Notes: generated by a model from the sequence alone, not told the origin. 64,000 nt of DNA from Beijerinckiaceae bacterium (GCA_019745195.1 JAIETL010000012.1:1-64000); one strand, 5' to 3'. Positions 19,636 through 28,990 are shown, numbered from the stretch's first letter. A program made the numbers and translations.

Positions 19636-20489
19636 AGGATGCCGCCGCGCCCTCTGGAACCCATTCGCCGCTGGCCTACGCAGCCGCATATCTGACTGCC
19701 GGCATCGTCAGCCTGCTCTTCCTCTATCCTTACTGGTGGATGCTGGTCTCGGCCTTCCGCTCGACGCGCGAGATGCTGTCGGCCCCACTCAGACTTCTGC
19801 CCGAGCGCTTCGATCTCTCGATCCTGTCGGAGATTTCGAGCATTGGCGGGGTCGAACTCTGGCGCTACGCCTTCAATTCGGTCGCGATCACCTGCGCCTC
19901 GACGCTGCTCGGCGTCACTGTCACGGCGCTCGGGGCCTATGCGCTGGTGCGGCGGCCGCGCCTGCCGGGCTTCTCGCTGCTGCGCTACGGCTTCCTGATC
20001 ACCATCATGTATCCCTACATGCTGCTGGTCATCCCGGTCTATCTCGTGATGTTCAAGCTCGGCCTGCTCGGCTCCTATGCCGGCATCGTGCTGTTTCTGG
20101 CGCTGGGGCCGATCCAGTTTTTTCTGTTCGAGCAGTTTTTTCGCGCCATTCCGCCCGAGGTGATCGAGGCTGCCGTCATCGACGGCGCGAGCGAGGCGCA
20201 GGTTCTGTTCAAGGTGGTGATGCCGATGGCCGCGCCCGTTGTCGCGACGGTGGCGATCATCACCTTCCTGCTCAACTGGGCGCAGTGGTTCCCGATCCTG
20301 GTGATCTCACGCACGCCCGACACCTACACATTGCCGGTGGCGCTGCTCTCGATGAACGGCGAACTCGGCGCGAATTTCCAGGGCATCATGGCGCTCTCCG
20401 TGATCACGACGCTGCCGGTGGCGGTGCTGTTCCTGATCGCCCAGAAGCGCGTGATGGAAGGCATGGCGGCGGGAGCGGTGAAGGGATGA
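19632..20489 (+). CDS. ABC sugar transporter permease, MalG/UgpE-type
   Basis: A 285-residue inner-membrane protein. The first membrane segment is AYLTAGIVSLLFLYPYWWML. The EAA coupling loop PEVIEAAVIDGASEAQVLFK is followed by VVMPMAAPVVATVAIITFLL, typical of the carbohydrate permease family 1. It ends ALSVITTLPVAVLFLIAQKR. Its start overlaps the previous permease and its stop overlaps the next gene (ATGA), so the three genes are translationally coupled. Confidence 0.93.
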   Translation: MKDAAAPSGTHSPLAYAAAYLTAGIVSLLFLYPYWWMLVSAFRSTREMLSAPLRLLPERFDLSILSEISSIGGVELWRYAFNSVAITCASTLLGVTVTALGAYALVRRPRLPGFSLLRYGFLITIMYPYMLLVIPVYLVMFKLGLLGSYAGIVLFLALGPIQFFLFEQFFRAIPPEVIEAAVIDGASEAQVLFKVVMPMAAPVVATVAIITFLLNWAQWFPILVISRTPDTYTLPVALLSMNGELGANFQGIMALSVITTLPVAVLFLIAQKRVMEGMAAGAVKG

Positions 20490-21643
20490 CGCAGGCAGGG
20501 CAAGTGCGACGCGCGGCGGACGACCCGCTGGAGAGCCTCGCGCGTCGCATCGAGGACGCGCGCTCGCGCACGCTGGACTGGCTCGCCTCGATGCAGGCGG
20601 ATGGCGAGCCGCGCGGCGTGATGCGGATCAGCGCCCATCACGATGTCGATGCGTGGCCCGGCATGCTGCTGCCGGGCAGCTATAATGGGATCAATGCATT
20701 GAGCCTTCTCGGCGGGCTCGACGGCTTGTCGGAGGCCGAGCGATTGGAGCTGGTCGACTGGTTCGAGCGCGCGCGCCTGCCCGACGGCCGCTTCCGCATC
20801 GCCGGCATGCGCGACGAGGACGTCTTCAAGAAGCCCGACCGCGCCGAGACCTGGCGCTATATCGACTTTCACGTCACCAACTACACGCTCGGCGCGATCG
20901 CGGCGCTGGAGCCCGACCGCAGGCCTGAGCTCGCCTTCGCCAACCCGCTGCTCGATCCGACGGAGCTTGGCTATTGGCTGAGCCAGCGCGATCTGCGCGA
21001 CCCCTGGCAGGAGGGCAACAACATCGTCAATCTCGGCAGCTTCTGGCTGCTGATGGCGCAGCATGGCGACACCGCGCTGAAGGCGCGGGTTGCGGCCGCG
21101 TTCGAGCAGCTCTTCGCCTGGCATGACCGGCTGCAGGAGCCATCGACCGGCTTCTGGGGCGTAGGCCAGCTTTCCGACCCGCTGAAACTCCTGCATGCCT
21201 TCGCCGGTTCGATGCATAACTTCCATCTCTGGTACGTGACCGGGCGGCCGCTGCCCCATCAGGACCGCGCGATCGACTATTGCCTGACCCTGCCGCCGGC
21301 CATCGACAGCGCCTGCATCGATGTCGATGCCGTCGATGTGCTCGTCCACGGACACGGCCTGCTGGATTATCGCCGGCCTGACATCGAGCGCTGGTGCCTG
21401 TCGATGCTGGAGGCGTTGCTCGACTTCCAGAACGCGGATGGCGGCTTTGCCGATGTGAGCGAGGGCGTGCGCCGGCAGGATGGCTGGGTCGGCGGCTACG
21501 AGGAGCCCCAGGGGCTTTCCAACGGCTTCGCCACCTGGTTCCGATGGATCGCGATCGCCATGATCGCCGATCTGGTCTGGCCCGACCGCTGGCCGTGGCG
21601 GTTCCGGCGCATGGCGGGCATCGGCTATCGGCGGCAGCCGTGA
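20486..21643 (+). CDS. Alpha/alpha-toroid protein of the sugar operon
   Basis: A 385-residue soluble protein with no signal peptide. The repeated helical pattern and aromatic/acidic surface motifs (HHDVDAWPGMLLPGSYNGIN, RYIDFHVTNYTLGAIAALEP, FQNADGGFADVSEG) resemble (alpha/alpha)6 toroid glycosidases, lyases or terpenoid-cyclase-fold proteins. I cannot name a catalytic family with certainty. Coupling to the sugar permeases (ATGA overlap) suggests it acts in the cytosol on the imported sugar, for example as a hydrolase or epimerase. It is the last gene of the operon, and the RpiR gene converges on it. Confidence 0.6.
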   Translation: MTQAGQVRRAADDPLESLARRIEDARSRTLDWLASMQADGEPRGVMRISAHHDVDAWPGMLLPGSYNGINALSLLGGLDGLSEAERLELVDWFERARLPDGRFRIAGMRDEDVFKKPDRAETWRYIDFHVTNYTLGAIAALEPDRRPELAFANPLLDPTELGYWLSQRDLRDPWQEGNNIVNLGSFWLLMAQHGDTALKARVAAAFEQLFAWHDRLQEPSTGFWGVGQLSDPLKLLHAFAGSMHNFHLWYVTGRPLPHQDRAIDYCLTLPPAIDSACIDVDAVDVLVHGHGLLDYRRPDIERWCLSMLEALLDFQNADGGFADVSEGVRRQDGWVGGYEEPQGLSNGFATWFRWIAIAMIADLVWPDRWPWRFRRMAGIGYRRQP

Positions 21644-21662
21644 CGGCGAAGCCAGTCCGGCT

Positions 21663-22586
21663 CTACCTCCCCCGCGCCGGCTGCGAAACGAGGTAGGCCG
21701 AGATCGCCTCGGTCAGCCGCGCCGCCTTGGCGACGTTGTCGGCGTTGGAGACCATCAGCGCTGTGACCAGCGCCTCGATCACCAGCACGGCCGCGGTACT
21801 GCTCGACGACAGGACCGGGTGCGTGCTCTGCGCGATCAGCACCTCCTGCGCCAACGGCGCGAGCGGAGAAGCGGCTGAATCGGTGATTGCCGCGATCGAC
21901 GCGCCGCAGTCTGCGGCATAGCGCGTGAGATGCACGGCGTCGGCGGCGTAGCGCGGGAAGGAGATCGCGATCAGCGCGTCCTCCGGTCCCAGATTCATCA
22001 GCCGGCCGGCGGCGATCTCGGTGCCGCCGAACTCGACGACGTTGACGAGTTGCTGGCAGAAGGGCTGCAGGCCGAGCGTCAGCAGGCCGGCGAGGTGCGC
22101 CGAAAGCCCGAACCCCATCACATAGACGCAGCGCGCCGCCACCAGCCGGGCGACCACCCGGTCGAGAGCGGCAGGCTCCAGCCCCTCGGCCGTGCCGCGC
22201 AGATTGGCCAGCGTGTCCTGCAGGCCCTCGCGCAAGGGCGAGGCGCCATCGGTGCGGTTGAAGCTGCCCTTCAGCTTCTCGACCGGGCGCAGCACCGCCT
22301 GCAGCGTATCGGCGAGCGCCGTCCTCAGTTCGGGAAATCCGCCATAGCCGAGCGCGCGGGCAAAGCGAGACAGGGTCGCGGTCGAGACGCCGCTTCCGGC
22401 CGCCAGATCCTCGATCGAGAGCGCCGCGCCGCGCACCGGGTTGCGCAGCAGATGGTCGGCGATCGCCCTGTTCGACGCAGAGCCGGAGGCCTGCAGCGCC
22501 AGCAGTCTGCGTCCCAGCTCGGAGGCGGCGAAGGCGACGTCGCTCGCGCCGCTGCCGCCATTTTGGGCATGAAGAGATATTTTCAT
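21663..22586 (-). CDS. RpiR/MurR-family transcriptional regulator
   Basis: A 307-residue protein. An N-terminal helix-turn-helix (LSIEDLAAGSGVSTATLSRF, then ARALGYGGFPELRTAL) precedes a C-terminal SIS domain (VARLVAARCVYVMGFGLSAH, LIAISFPRYAADAVHLTRYA, AAITDSAASPLAPLA). SIS domains usually sense phosphosugars, but RpiR members also control amino-acid and polyamine genes. It is divergent from the amino-acid ABC operon starting at 22677, which is its most likely target. The shared 90-base gap is AT-rich compared with the rest of the window. Confidence 0.92.
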   Translation of the reverse strand: MKISLHAQNGGSGASDVAFAASELGRRLLALQASGSASNRAIADHLLRNPVRGAALSIEDLAAGSGVSTATLSRFARALGYGGFPELRTALADTLQAVLRPVEKLKGSFNRTDGASPLREGLQDTLANLRGTAEGLEPAALDRVVARLVAARCVYVMGFGLSAHLAGLLTLGLQPFCQQLVNVVEFGGTEIAAGRLMNLGPEDALIAISFPRYAADAVHLTRYAADCGASIAAITDSAASPLAPLAQEVLIAQSTHPVLSSSSTAAVLVIEALVTALMVSNADNVAKAARLTEAISAYLVSQPARGR

Positions 22587-22676
22587 GTCTTGACCATATG
22601 AAAATTACTGGCCAATGTGAAGTCAGAGCGGGACATAAAAATCCAATCCAATCCAATCGCATCGGGAGACATCATC
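22587..22676. promoter_or_regulatory. Divergent control region, RpiR gene / amino-acid ABC operon
   Basis: An AT-rich 90-base gap. TTGACC at 22590-22595 could be a -35 element for the rightward operon, but no good -10 follows at 17 bases. A CATATG palindrome (22595-22600) and three tandem ATCCA-type units (around 22640-22658) are visible. GGGAG at 22664-22668 serves as the ribosome site of the binding protein. Confidence 0.35.
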
Positions 22677-23453
22677 ATGCTCAAGCGCCAGTTCCTCGCA
22701 GCCGCCGGTGCGGCCGCACTCTCCGCCGTTCTCGCAGGCCCAAGCTTCGCGCAGGCGCAAAAACTGCGCATCGGGGTCGAGGGCAATTATCCCCCGTTCT
22801 CGATGATCGCGCCCGACGGCAAGCTCGGCGGCTTCGACATCGACATCGCCAACACCATCTGCGCGCAGATGAAGGCCGAGTGCTCCTTCGTCCAGCAGGA
22901 ATTCGACGGGATGATCCCGGCGCTGAACGCGAAGAAGTTCGATCTGATCGTCGCCTCGATGACGATCACCGACGCGCGCAAGAAGCAGGTCGACTTCTCC
23001 GATCCCTATTACGACGTGCCCTCGCGTTTCGTGGCCAAGGCCGGCGCCTTCCCGGATCATTCGCCGGCCTCGCTGAAGGGCAAGACGATCGTCGTGCTGC
23101 GCAATTCGCCGCGCGCCGCCTATCTCGCCGAGAACTACAAGGAGAGCACGGTGGTGCTCGCCGGCAAGGAGACCGAGGTCTATATGGAGCTCGCGGTCGG
23201 GCGCGCCGATATCGGATTCGGCTCATCGGTCGTCTCGGGCGAGGCCTTCCTGAAGAAGCCGGAGGGCAAGGGCTATGCCCAGCTCGGCCCGGCGATCCGC
23301 ATCGGCGCGGGCTCGGGCGTCGGCATCGCGGTCCGCAAGGACGACGAGGCGTTGCGCACGAAGATCAACGCCGCGCTCGCCGCGCTGAAGGGCAATGGCG
23401 AGTACAAGAAGCTCGCCGACAAGTATTTCGACTTCGACGTTTCGGGATCTTGA
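22677..23453 (+). CDS. ABC polar amino-acid transporter, periplasmic binding protein
   Basis: A 258-residue family-3 solute-binding protein from ATG 22677; an in-frame GTG at 22617 lacks a ribosome site and would disrupt the signal peptide. The signal peptide is FLAAAGAAALSAVLAGPSFA. The mature protein has LRIGVEGNYPPFSMIAPDGK, GFDIDIANTICAQMKAECSF and IPALNAKKFDLIVASMTIT, the standard ligand-binding face for arginine/ornithine/opine-like compounds. It is followed by two permeases, a deacylase and an ATPase. A 220-base gap with an inverted repeat separates it from the permeases, as in the sugar operon. Confidence 0.93.
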   Translation: MLKRQFLAAAGAAALSAVLAGPSFAQAQKLRIGVEGNYPPFSMIAPDGKLGGFDIDIANTICAQMKAECSFVQQEFDGMIPALNAKKFDLIVASMTITDARKKQVDFSDPYYDVPSRFVAKAGAFPDHSPASLKGKTIVVLRNSPRAAYLAENYKESTVVLAGKETEVYMELAVGRADIGFGSSVVSGEAFLKKPEGKGYAQLGPAIRIGAGSGVGIAVRKDDEALRTKINAALAALKGNGEYKKLADKYFDFDVSGS

Positions 23454-23478
23454 GCTTCGCACTGCGTTAGCCGCGCTC

Positions 23479-23652
23479 GCTCCTCCCCTGCCCCTTGTGG
23501 GGAGGGGCTGGGGGTGGGGGGCGAACGACCGGGTGAGTGCTGGCGATTAGTCTGTCCCGTTGCATCGGCGACGCCGCTACTTTGTAGAACGGGTCGCTCC
23601 GGCTTTGCGCCCCCCACCCCTATCCCCTCCCCACAAGGGGGAGGGGAAGAGC
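23479..23652. repeat. Large imperfect inverted repeat (CTCCCC...GGGGAG type)
   Basis: A left arm at 23479-23522 (with CCCCTTGTGGGGAGGGG) and a right arm at 23609-23652 (with CCCTCCCCACAAGGGGGAGG) are near-complements, and each arm can also fold on itself. It occupies the gap between the binding protein and the first permease. It resembles the 26219-26374 element and may attenuate transcription. Confidence 0.7.
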
Positions 23653-23673
23653 TTCACTTTCGCGGACGCTCGC

Positions 23674-24363
23674 ATGTTCCTGCACGGCTATCTCCCCGCC
23701 ATCCTCGAAGGCCTGCGCTCGACGCTTGCGGTGTCGGCGGTATCGCTCGCCATCGCCTGCATCTTCGGGTTCGTCGGAGCGGCGGCCAAGCTCTCCGGGT
23801 CGCGCGCGGCCAATATCGCGGCCGATGCCTACACCACCCTGATCCGGGGTCTGCCCGAGCTCGTCCTGCTGCTGCTGATCTTCTATGGCGGCCAGATCAT
23901 GATCAACAGGCTCGCCGACAGGGCGGGGCTGGGATACATCGACATCAACCCCTTCATTGCCGGCACGACGACGCTCGGCTTCATCTTCGGGGCCTATCTG
24001 ACCGAGACGTTTCGCGGCGCGATCCTCGCCATCCCGCGCGGGCAGGCCGAGGCCGGCCAGGCCTATGGCATGTCCAGGCTCCTCGTCCTGCGCCGCATCG
24101 TGCTGCCGCAGATGGTGCGCCACGCCATTCCCGGCTTCACCAACAACTGGCTGGTGATGATCAAGGCGACCGCACTGCTCTCGATCATCGGACTCGACGA
24201 CATGGTCCATCGCGCCAATCTGGCTTCGGCCGCGACGCGCGAGCCCTTCACCTTCTATGCCGCGATCGGGGCGATCTACCTCGCCGTCACCACCGTCTCG
24301 ATTCTGGTCCTTGGCTGGGTCGAGCGGCGCTTCTCGCTCGGCGTCCGCAAGGTCGAGTTCTGA
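23674..24363 (+). CDS. ABC polar amino-acid transporter permease (HisQ-like)
   Basis: A 229-residue HisM/HisQ-type permease from ATG 23674, with the longer frame upstream being repeat sequence. It has about five hydrophobic segments. The motif LIRGLPELVLLLLIFYGGQI and the EAA loop GQAEAGQAYGMSRLLVLRRI are typical of the family. A weak ribosome site suggests translation partly depends on the upstream message. The next permease starts in the stop codon (TGATG). Confidence 0.92.
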   Translation: MFLHGYLPAILEGLRSTLAVSAVSLAIACIFGFVGAAAKLSGSRAANIAADAYTTLIRGLPELVLLLLIFYGGQIMINRLADRAGLGYIDINPFIAGTTTLGFIFGAYLTETFRGAILAIPRGQAEAGQAYGMSRLLVLRRIVLPQMVRHAIPGFTNNWLVMIKATALLSIIGLDDMVHRANLASAATREPFTFYAAIGAIYLAVTTVSILVLGWVERRFSLGVRKVEF

Positions 24364-25088
24364 TGATCGACTGGGCCCTCATCGCCGAATCGCTGCCCGC
24401 TTACTGGAAGGGGCTGCAGGTCAGCCTGATCCTGATGGCGATCTGCGTCTCGGCTTCGTTCCTGCTCTCGGTGCCGCTCGCGATCGCCCGCGTTTCGCCA
24501 AACCCGTGGCTTGCGAAGCCGGTCTTCCTCTACACCTATGTGATCCGGGGCACGCCGCTGCTGGTGCAGCTCTACATGATCTATTTCGGGCTGGCGCAGT
24601 TCGAATGGTTGCGCGAGAGCGCCGCCTGGCCGCTGTTCCGCAACGCCTGGTTCTGCGCCTGGCTCGCCTTCGCGCTGAACTCGACCGCCTACACCACCGA
24701 AATCCTCGCAGGCGCGCTGCGCCAGACCCCCAATGGCGAGCTGGAGGCGGCGCGCAGCCTCGGTCTCTCGACCGCGTCGATCTACCGTCGCATCCTGCTG
24801 CCGAGCGCGATCCGCCGGGCGCTGCCGCAATATGGCAACGAACTCGTCATGGTGATGCACGCGACCTCGATCGCCAGCGCCGTCACCATTGTCGAGCTCA
24901 CCCGCACCGCGCGCGACGTCTATTACAACAGCCTCGCGCCGCTGGAAGCTTTTGGCATGGTGGCGGTGTTCTACTTCGTCATCACCTTCACGCTCGTCGG
25001 CATCGTCAAGCTGCTGGAAGGGCGCTTCCTCAAGCATCTGCGGCCGAAATCCGCCGACATCAGACCTACCGAAATGACGCCGGCCTGA
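24363..25088 (+). CDS. ABC polar amino-acid transporter permease (HisM-like)
   Basis: A 241-residue inner-membrane protein pairing with the previous permease. It has YVIRGTPLLVQLYMIYFGLA and the EAA loop NGELEAARSLGLSTASIYRR, then ALPQYGNELVMVMHATSIAS. Its ATG overlaps the stop of the upstream gene by one base, and the deacylase gene begins 4 bases after its stop, so all are one transcript. Confidence 0.93.
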   Translation: MIDWALIAESLPAYWKGLQVSLILMAICVSASFLLSVPLAIARVSPNPWLAKPVFLYTYVIRGTPLLVQLYMIYFGLAQFEWLRESAAWPLFRNAWFCAWLAFALNSTAYTTEILAGALRQTPNGELEAARSLGLSTASIYRRILLPSAIRRALPQYGNELVMVMHATSIASAVTIVELTRTARDVYYNSLAPLEAFGMVAVFYFVITFTLVGIVKLLEGRFLKHLRPKSADIRPTEMTPA

Positions 25089-25092
25089 ACCC

Positions 25093-26208
25093 ATGATCAC
25101 CGACAGCTACGCCATTCCCGCCGGCAGCCCCGGCACGAGCCACGCGCTGACCGTGCATCGCTTCGGCCGGCAGGGCGCGCGGCCTTGCGTCCATATCCAG
25201 GCCGCGCTCCATGCCGACGAGATTCCCGGCATGATCTGCGCCCAGAGCCTGCGTCGGGAACTCGTCGCGATCGAGGCAGCGGGCGATCTCATCGGCGAGG
25301 TCGTGCTCGTGCCCGTCGCCAATCCGCTGGGTCTCGGCCAGCTCGTGCTCGGCCAGCCGGTCGGGCGCTTCTCGCTGACGGACGGCGGCAATTTTAACCG
25401 GGACTTTCCGGCGCTGGGCGAAGGCCTGGCGGCGCGCGCCGGCGACAGGCTCGGCGATGAACCTGCTGGCAATGCCGCGCTGATCCGGCGGGCGCTCATC
25501 GAGGAGCTGGAGACGCGGCCGGCGCTCACGCAGGCCGAGCATCTGAAGAAGACGCTGCTCGGCCTCGCTCTGCCGGCCGATCTCGTGCTCGACCTGCATT
25601 GCGACGCCGAGGCCGCGATGCATCTCTACACCCATACGGCTGCCGCCGAGACCTTCGCGCCGCTCGCGGCCCTACTGGGCGCGCGGGCCGTGCTGGTGGC
25701 GGAGGTTTCGGGCGGCGATCCGTTCGACGAGGCGCTCAGCCGGCCCTGGGCCGAACTCGCCCGCGAGTTCCCCGGCCGGCCGGTGCCCTTCGGCTGCCAG
25801 TCGGTGACGGTCGAACTGCGCGGCCAGCGCGATGTCGACTACGCGATGGCTGATAGCGACGCCGCCGCGATCCTCGCCTTTCTGCGCCATGTCGGCGTGA
25901 TCGCAGGCGCGACGGTGGCGCTGCCCGACCCGCTCTGCAGCCCGACCGCGCTCGAGGCCTCGGAGCCGATCACCGCGCCGAGTTCGGGCATCCTGATCTA
26001 TCGGCGCGAGGTCGGCGAGAGCGTGTCGGCCGGCGAGGTCATCGCCGAGATCATCGACCCGCTGACCGGCGAGGCGACGCCGGTCGCGACACAGTCGAGC
26101 GGCGTCTTCTACGCCCGCTCCTCGCTCCGCTTCGCCACGCCCGGAAAGCGACTCGGCAAGGTCGCCGGTACGAGCGCGAAGCGGTCGGGGCGATTGCTCA
26201 GCCCGTAA
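25093..26208 (+). CDS. M14-like zinc deacylase (succinylglutamate desuccinylase/aspartoacylase family)
   Basis: A 371-residue cytosolic enzyme. [13 protein letters not shown] gives the zinc His and Glu of the AstE/AspA branch of the M14 superfamily, and [16 protein letters not shown] gives the third zinc ligand. [10 protein letters not shown] and the late [12 protein letters not shown] complete the family pattern. A C-terminal lipoyl-like beta domain ([20 protein letters not shown]) is usual in this subgroup, which includes DoeB-type N-acetyl-diaminobutyrate deacetylases. Located between the permeases and the ATPase of an amino-acid importer, it probably deacylates the imported N-acyl amino acid. 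The precise substrate is unknown. Confidence 0.88.
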   Translation: MITDSYAIPAGSPGTSHALTVHRFGRQGARPCVHIQAALHADEIPGMICAQSLRRELVAIEAAGDLIGEVVLVPVANPLGLGQLVLGQPVGRFSLTDGGNFNRDFPALGEGLAARAGDRLGDEPAGNAALIRRALIEELETRPALTQAEHLKKTLLGLALPADLVLDLHCDAEAAMHLYTHTAAAETFAPLAALLGARAVLVAEVSGGDPFDEALSRPWAELAREFPGRPVPFGCQSVTVELRGQRDVDYAMADSDAAAILAFLRHVGVIAGATVALPDPLCSPTALEASEPITAPSSGILIYRREVGESVSAGEVIAEIIDPLTGEATPVATQSSGVFYARSSLRFATPGKRLGKVAGTSAKRSGRLLSP

Positions 26209-26218
26209 GGCAGGGCTC

Positions 26219-26374
26219 GGGGAACCCCTCTCCTGTAAGGAGAGGGGCAGGGGTGAGGTGACGGACGCTGGACCGGTTGAGCGCAGCGGCCAAAACACGG
26301 TGACGATGATGCAAGATACTCATTCTGGCCGACCCCTCACCCCTGCCCCTCTCCCTTCGGGAGAGGGGTTCCCC
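26219..26374. repeat. Inverted repeat whose right arm lies inside a coding region
   Basis: Arms at 26219-26258 and 26335-26374 are near-perfect complements of about 40 bases (GGGGAACCCCTCTCC, GGAGAGGGGCAGGGGTGAGG). Each arm also folds into its own hairpin. The right arm is translated as part of the downstream ATPase ([14 protein letters not shown]), a peptide often seen where such repeats are read through. Confidence 0.85.
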
Positions 26375-27166
26375 GCGCTCGACCCTGCGAGGGCGATCGC
26401 CACGGAAAAACTCCGCGCCGAGAACCTGCGCAAAAGCTTCGGCGCAGTGGAGGTGCTCAAAGGCGTCTCGCTTGCCGCCGACTCAGGCGACGTCATCGCG
26501 ATGATCGGCTCGTCGGGCTCGGGCAAGAGCACGGTGCTGCGCTGTCTCAACCTGCTGGAGAAGCCCAATGCCGGGCGCATCACCGTCAGCGGCGAGGAGC
26601 TGCGCCTGACGGCCGACCGCAAGGGCGAACTCTACGCTGCGGACCCGGCGCAGCTCCAGCGCATCCGGGCCAGGCTCTCGATGGTGTTTCAGCAGTTCAA
26701 TCTCTGGGCCCATATGACGGCGGTCGAGAATGTCATCGAGGCGCCGATCCGCGTGCTCGGGCTTTCTCGCAAGGACGCGGTCGAGCGGGCGGAGCGCTAC
26801 CTCGCCCGCGTCGGCGTCTCGCATCGCAAGGACGCCTACCCGGCGCATATGTCGGGCGGCGAGCAGCAGCGCGTCGCCATCGCGCGCGCGCTGGCGATGG
26901 AGCCCGAGGTCATGCTGTTCGACGAGCCGACCTCGGCGCTCGACCCCGAACTCGTCGGCGAGGTGCTGCGTGTGATGCGCTCGCTGGCGGAGGAAGGCCG
27001 CACCATGCTGGTCGTCACCCATGAGATGGGCTTTGCGCGCGAGGTCGCGAGCCGGGTGATCTTCCTGCACCGCGGCGTCGTCGAAGAGGAGGGCGCGCCC
27101 GCCGAGGTGCTGACGCGGCCCGCAAGCGAGCGGCTTCGGGGCTTCCTGTCGAACAGTCTGAAATGA
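26306..27166 (+). CDS. ABC polar amino-acid transporter ATPase (HisP/GlnQ-like)
   Basis: About 286 residues from ATG 26306. Walker A is GSSGSGKST, the Q-loop [16 protein letters not shown], the signature [15 protein letters not shown], Walker [14 protein letters not shown], and the switch His is in [12 protein letters not shown]. It energises the two HisQ/HisM-like permeases upstream. The first 30 residues ([17 protein letters not shown]) precede the real domain ([20 protein letters not shown]) and are encoded by a palindromic repeat. No in-frame ATG or GTG exists between the repeat and the domain, so the extension is probably translated. Confidence 0.92.
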   Translation: MMQDTHSGRPLTPAPLPSGEGFPALDPARAIATEKLRAENLRKSFGAVEVLKGVSLAADSGDVIAMIGSSGSGKSTVLRCLNLLEKPNAGRITVSGEELRLTADRKGELYAADPAQLQRIRARLSMVFQQFNLWAHMTAVENVIEAPIRVLGLSRKDAVERAERYLARVGVSHRKDAYPAHMSGGEQQRVAIARALAMEPEVMLFDEPTSALDPELVGEVLRVMRSLAEEGRTMLVVTHEMGFAREVASRVIFLHRGVVEEEGAPAEVLTRPASERLRGFLSNSLK

Positions 27167-27232
27167 GCGGCGCGCCCCGTCTGCAGCACCGCCTCGACCC
27201 TCCGGGACAGCGGCGTCGCCTGCGCTCGTGAT

Positions 27233-28879
27233 TCAGAGTTCGATCCGCTTCATGATATCGGCGTCCGCCAGGCGGGAGCGGCGCAGCATCGAAGCCGGAT
27301 AGGCCGGATCGGATATCAGCCGTTCGACCGAGAAATCCACTTCCAGCCGGCCGAGCTTTCGCACGGCGTCCCTGCTCTCGGTCACGGCGCCGGAACGCGC
27401 CTGAAGCGCGATCAGGTAGCGCAAGGGCGGCCGAAAGCTCGGAGACAGCACATGGGCCGACATCGCGAAGGCGACGCCTTCGTCGATCCTGCCGTGAACC
27501 GCGGCGGTCAGCGACCGCTGAAAGTCGGCCCATGGCTTCAGAGACGATGAATCGGCCAGTTGCTGGGCGAAAACCGCTGCCGAATAGGCTGCCTCATGGT
27601 CTCCCGCGTAGAGCGCGGCGTTTGCCAGCGACCACCACGCCAGGGGGTTGGACCGGTTCGACCTGACGCCCTGACGCGACAGGATCAGGCTCGACGCCAC
27701 GTCGTTGTCGAAGACGAGCTTGGTGTTGGCCGCCGCTGAGAGGACGCTCGAATTCAGCGGCTCCGAGGCCAGCGCCGCGGCGATGTCGGCTTCGCTGAGC
27801 TCCCGCAGCTCCGCTGCGCAGCTTTGCCGTTCGATGGCGCGGATGGTCGAAAGCTGCGCCCTCATCGCATGATAGAGGCCGCGCGGTGCGATTGCGATCG
27901 CGTGGTCGAGCAGGGCGGCGGAGGCTTCCAGATCCTGATGCCGAAGCCTGAACATGCGCCGGAAAGCCGACGCGGCCATGATCGCGGCCCGGTAATCGCC
28001 GTCGCAATCGCGGGTGGGGTTGTACGACGACAGCGCCTCGATGGCGGCGAAGACCAGTCGATGGATGAGGCCCAGCACCGGCGGGTTGTCGTCCAGTTCG
28101 ACGATCGGCGCCGGAAGCTTGAGCGTCGAGGACCAGCGTATCGCGGTGCGCGCCATGTCCTCGAGGCTGAGACGCAGCCAGATGCTGCCGCCCGGCAATG
28201 TCGCGATATGCGCCTGAACCGACAGGGCGCCCTCCGGCAGGCGCAAGGACTGCTCGATCGGCAGCGGACCACGCACGACGTCCACATCCGCCGATTCCGT
28301 GAGCGAGCGCGCGATCTGGTCGTAGAGCAGCCGCGAGAAGAAGCCATGGCTCAACTCCGGCTCGCTCGCGATCTCGACGACAAGCGTCGGCCTGACAGGC
28401 CGCCTGTCCGGTGAGGCCGGCGCGGCAGCCGTTCCGGCGCCGTCGGCCCGCAGCCCGCGCATCTCGCGCAACCATGTCCTGAATGCGAGGTCGTTGACGT
28501 CCAGACCCTGGAGGAACGCAAGCTCCTCCGAGGTTTGCGCCGGGCGCGGTTCGATCTCGACCCGCTCAGCAATCAGCTGCGCGACCACGCGCGTCGAAAC
28601 CAGTGCGCCGGCATGCCGGCCGAGCGCCCGTCGGATATCGAGAAGCGCCTGCCGCAGGCTCCCTGCCGCTTGCGCCGGGCGCCTGTCGCTCCAGAGACGG
28701 TTCTGGATCCAGCTCCTGCCCCGGCGCAGGCCCGGCGCGATGGCCAGCATGGCAAGAAGGGCGCATGACTTGGCGCTGGCTGGCGTCAGATCGACGCCGT
28801 CTGGCGAGAGAACGCGAAACGGGCCGTAAAGCTGAAGACGGATTCGACCGTCGATCGGCGGTGTCTGACCTATTGGCAT
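27233..28879 (-). CDS. SARP/BTAD-like transcriptional regulator with TPR-type C-terminus
   Basis: A 548-residue cytosolic protein. Residues about 14-95 have the winged-helix plus activation-domain pattern of SARP/BTAD regulators (LQLYGPFRVLSPDGVDLTPA, ALLAMLAIAPGLRRGRSW, LRQALLDIRRALG). The middle (about 165-250) resembles the FlhB/adenylate-cyclase-associated region that senses signals in related regulators. The C-terminal 250 residues are helical repeats of TPR type (SNPLAWWSLANAALYAGDHE). No kinase or receiver domain is seen. It is divergent from the hydrolase/giant-protein operon (29066 onward), which is its likely target. A direct repeat CCGTCAA with 11-base spacing lies between them. 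Confidence 0.75.
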   Translation of the reverse strand: MPIGQTPPIDGRIRLQLYGPFRVLSPDGVDLTPASAKSCALLAMLAIAPGLRRGRSWIQNRLWSDRRPAQAAGSLRQALLDIRRALGRHAGALVSTRVVAQLIAERVEIEPRPAQTSEELAFLQGLDVNDLAFRTWLREMRGLRADGAGTAAAPASPDRRPVRPTLVVEIASEPELSHGFFSRLLYDQIARSLTESADVDVVRGPLPIEQSLRLPEGALSVQAHIATLPGGSIWLRLSLEDMARTAIRWSSTLKLPAPIVELDDNPPVLGLIHRLVFAAIEALSSYNPTRDCDGDYRAAIMAASAFRRMFRLRHQDLEASAALLDHAIAIAPRGLYHAMRAQLSTIRAIERQSCAAELRELSEADIAAALASEPLNSSVLSAAANTKLVFDNDVASSLILSRQGVRSNRSNPLAWWSLANAALYAGDHEAAYSAAVFAQQLADSSSLKPWADFQRSLTAAVHGRIDEGVAFAMSAHVLSPSFRPPLRYLIALQARSGAVTESRDAVRKLGRLEVDFSVERLISDPAYPASMLRRSRLADADIMKRIEL

Positions 28880-28972
28880 GTACAGCCCCCAAGCCGCCGC
28901 AACGATGTCAGCATGGAAATCGCAGTCATCGCAAGCTCACGCCTTCAAACGAATATGACGATAGACAGGTTT

Positions 28973-28990
28973 CCGTCAACGCACCGTCAA
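28973..28990 (+). promoter_or_regulatory. Direct repeat CCGTCAA, 11-bp period (candidate SARP site)
   Basis: CCGTCAA occurs at 28973-28979 and again at 28984-28990, exactly 11 bases apart. Known SARP regulators bind heptameric direct repeats with 11-base periodicity next to the -35 region. The site lies 76 bases before the start of the PAP2 gene and beside the divergent SARP-like regulator. No strong -10 was seen. Confidence 0.35.

Noticed and set aside
24276-25100. 274-codon minus-strand frame opposite the amino-acid permease
   Set aside because: No hydrophobic segments or known domain. The plus strand encodes a normal HisM-like permease.
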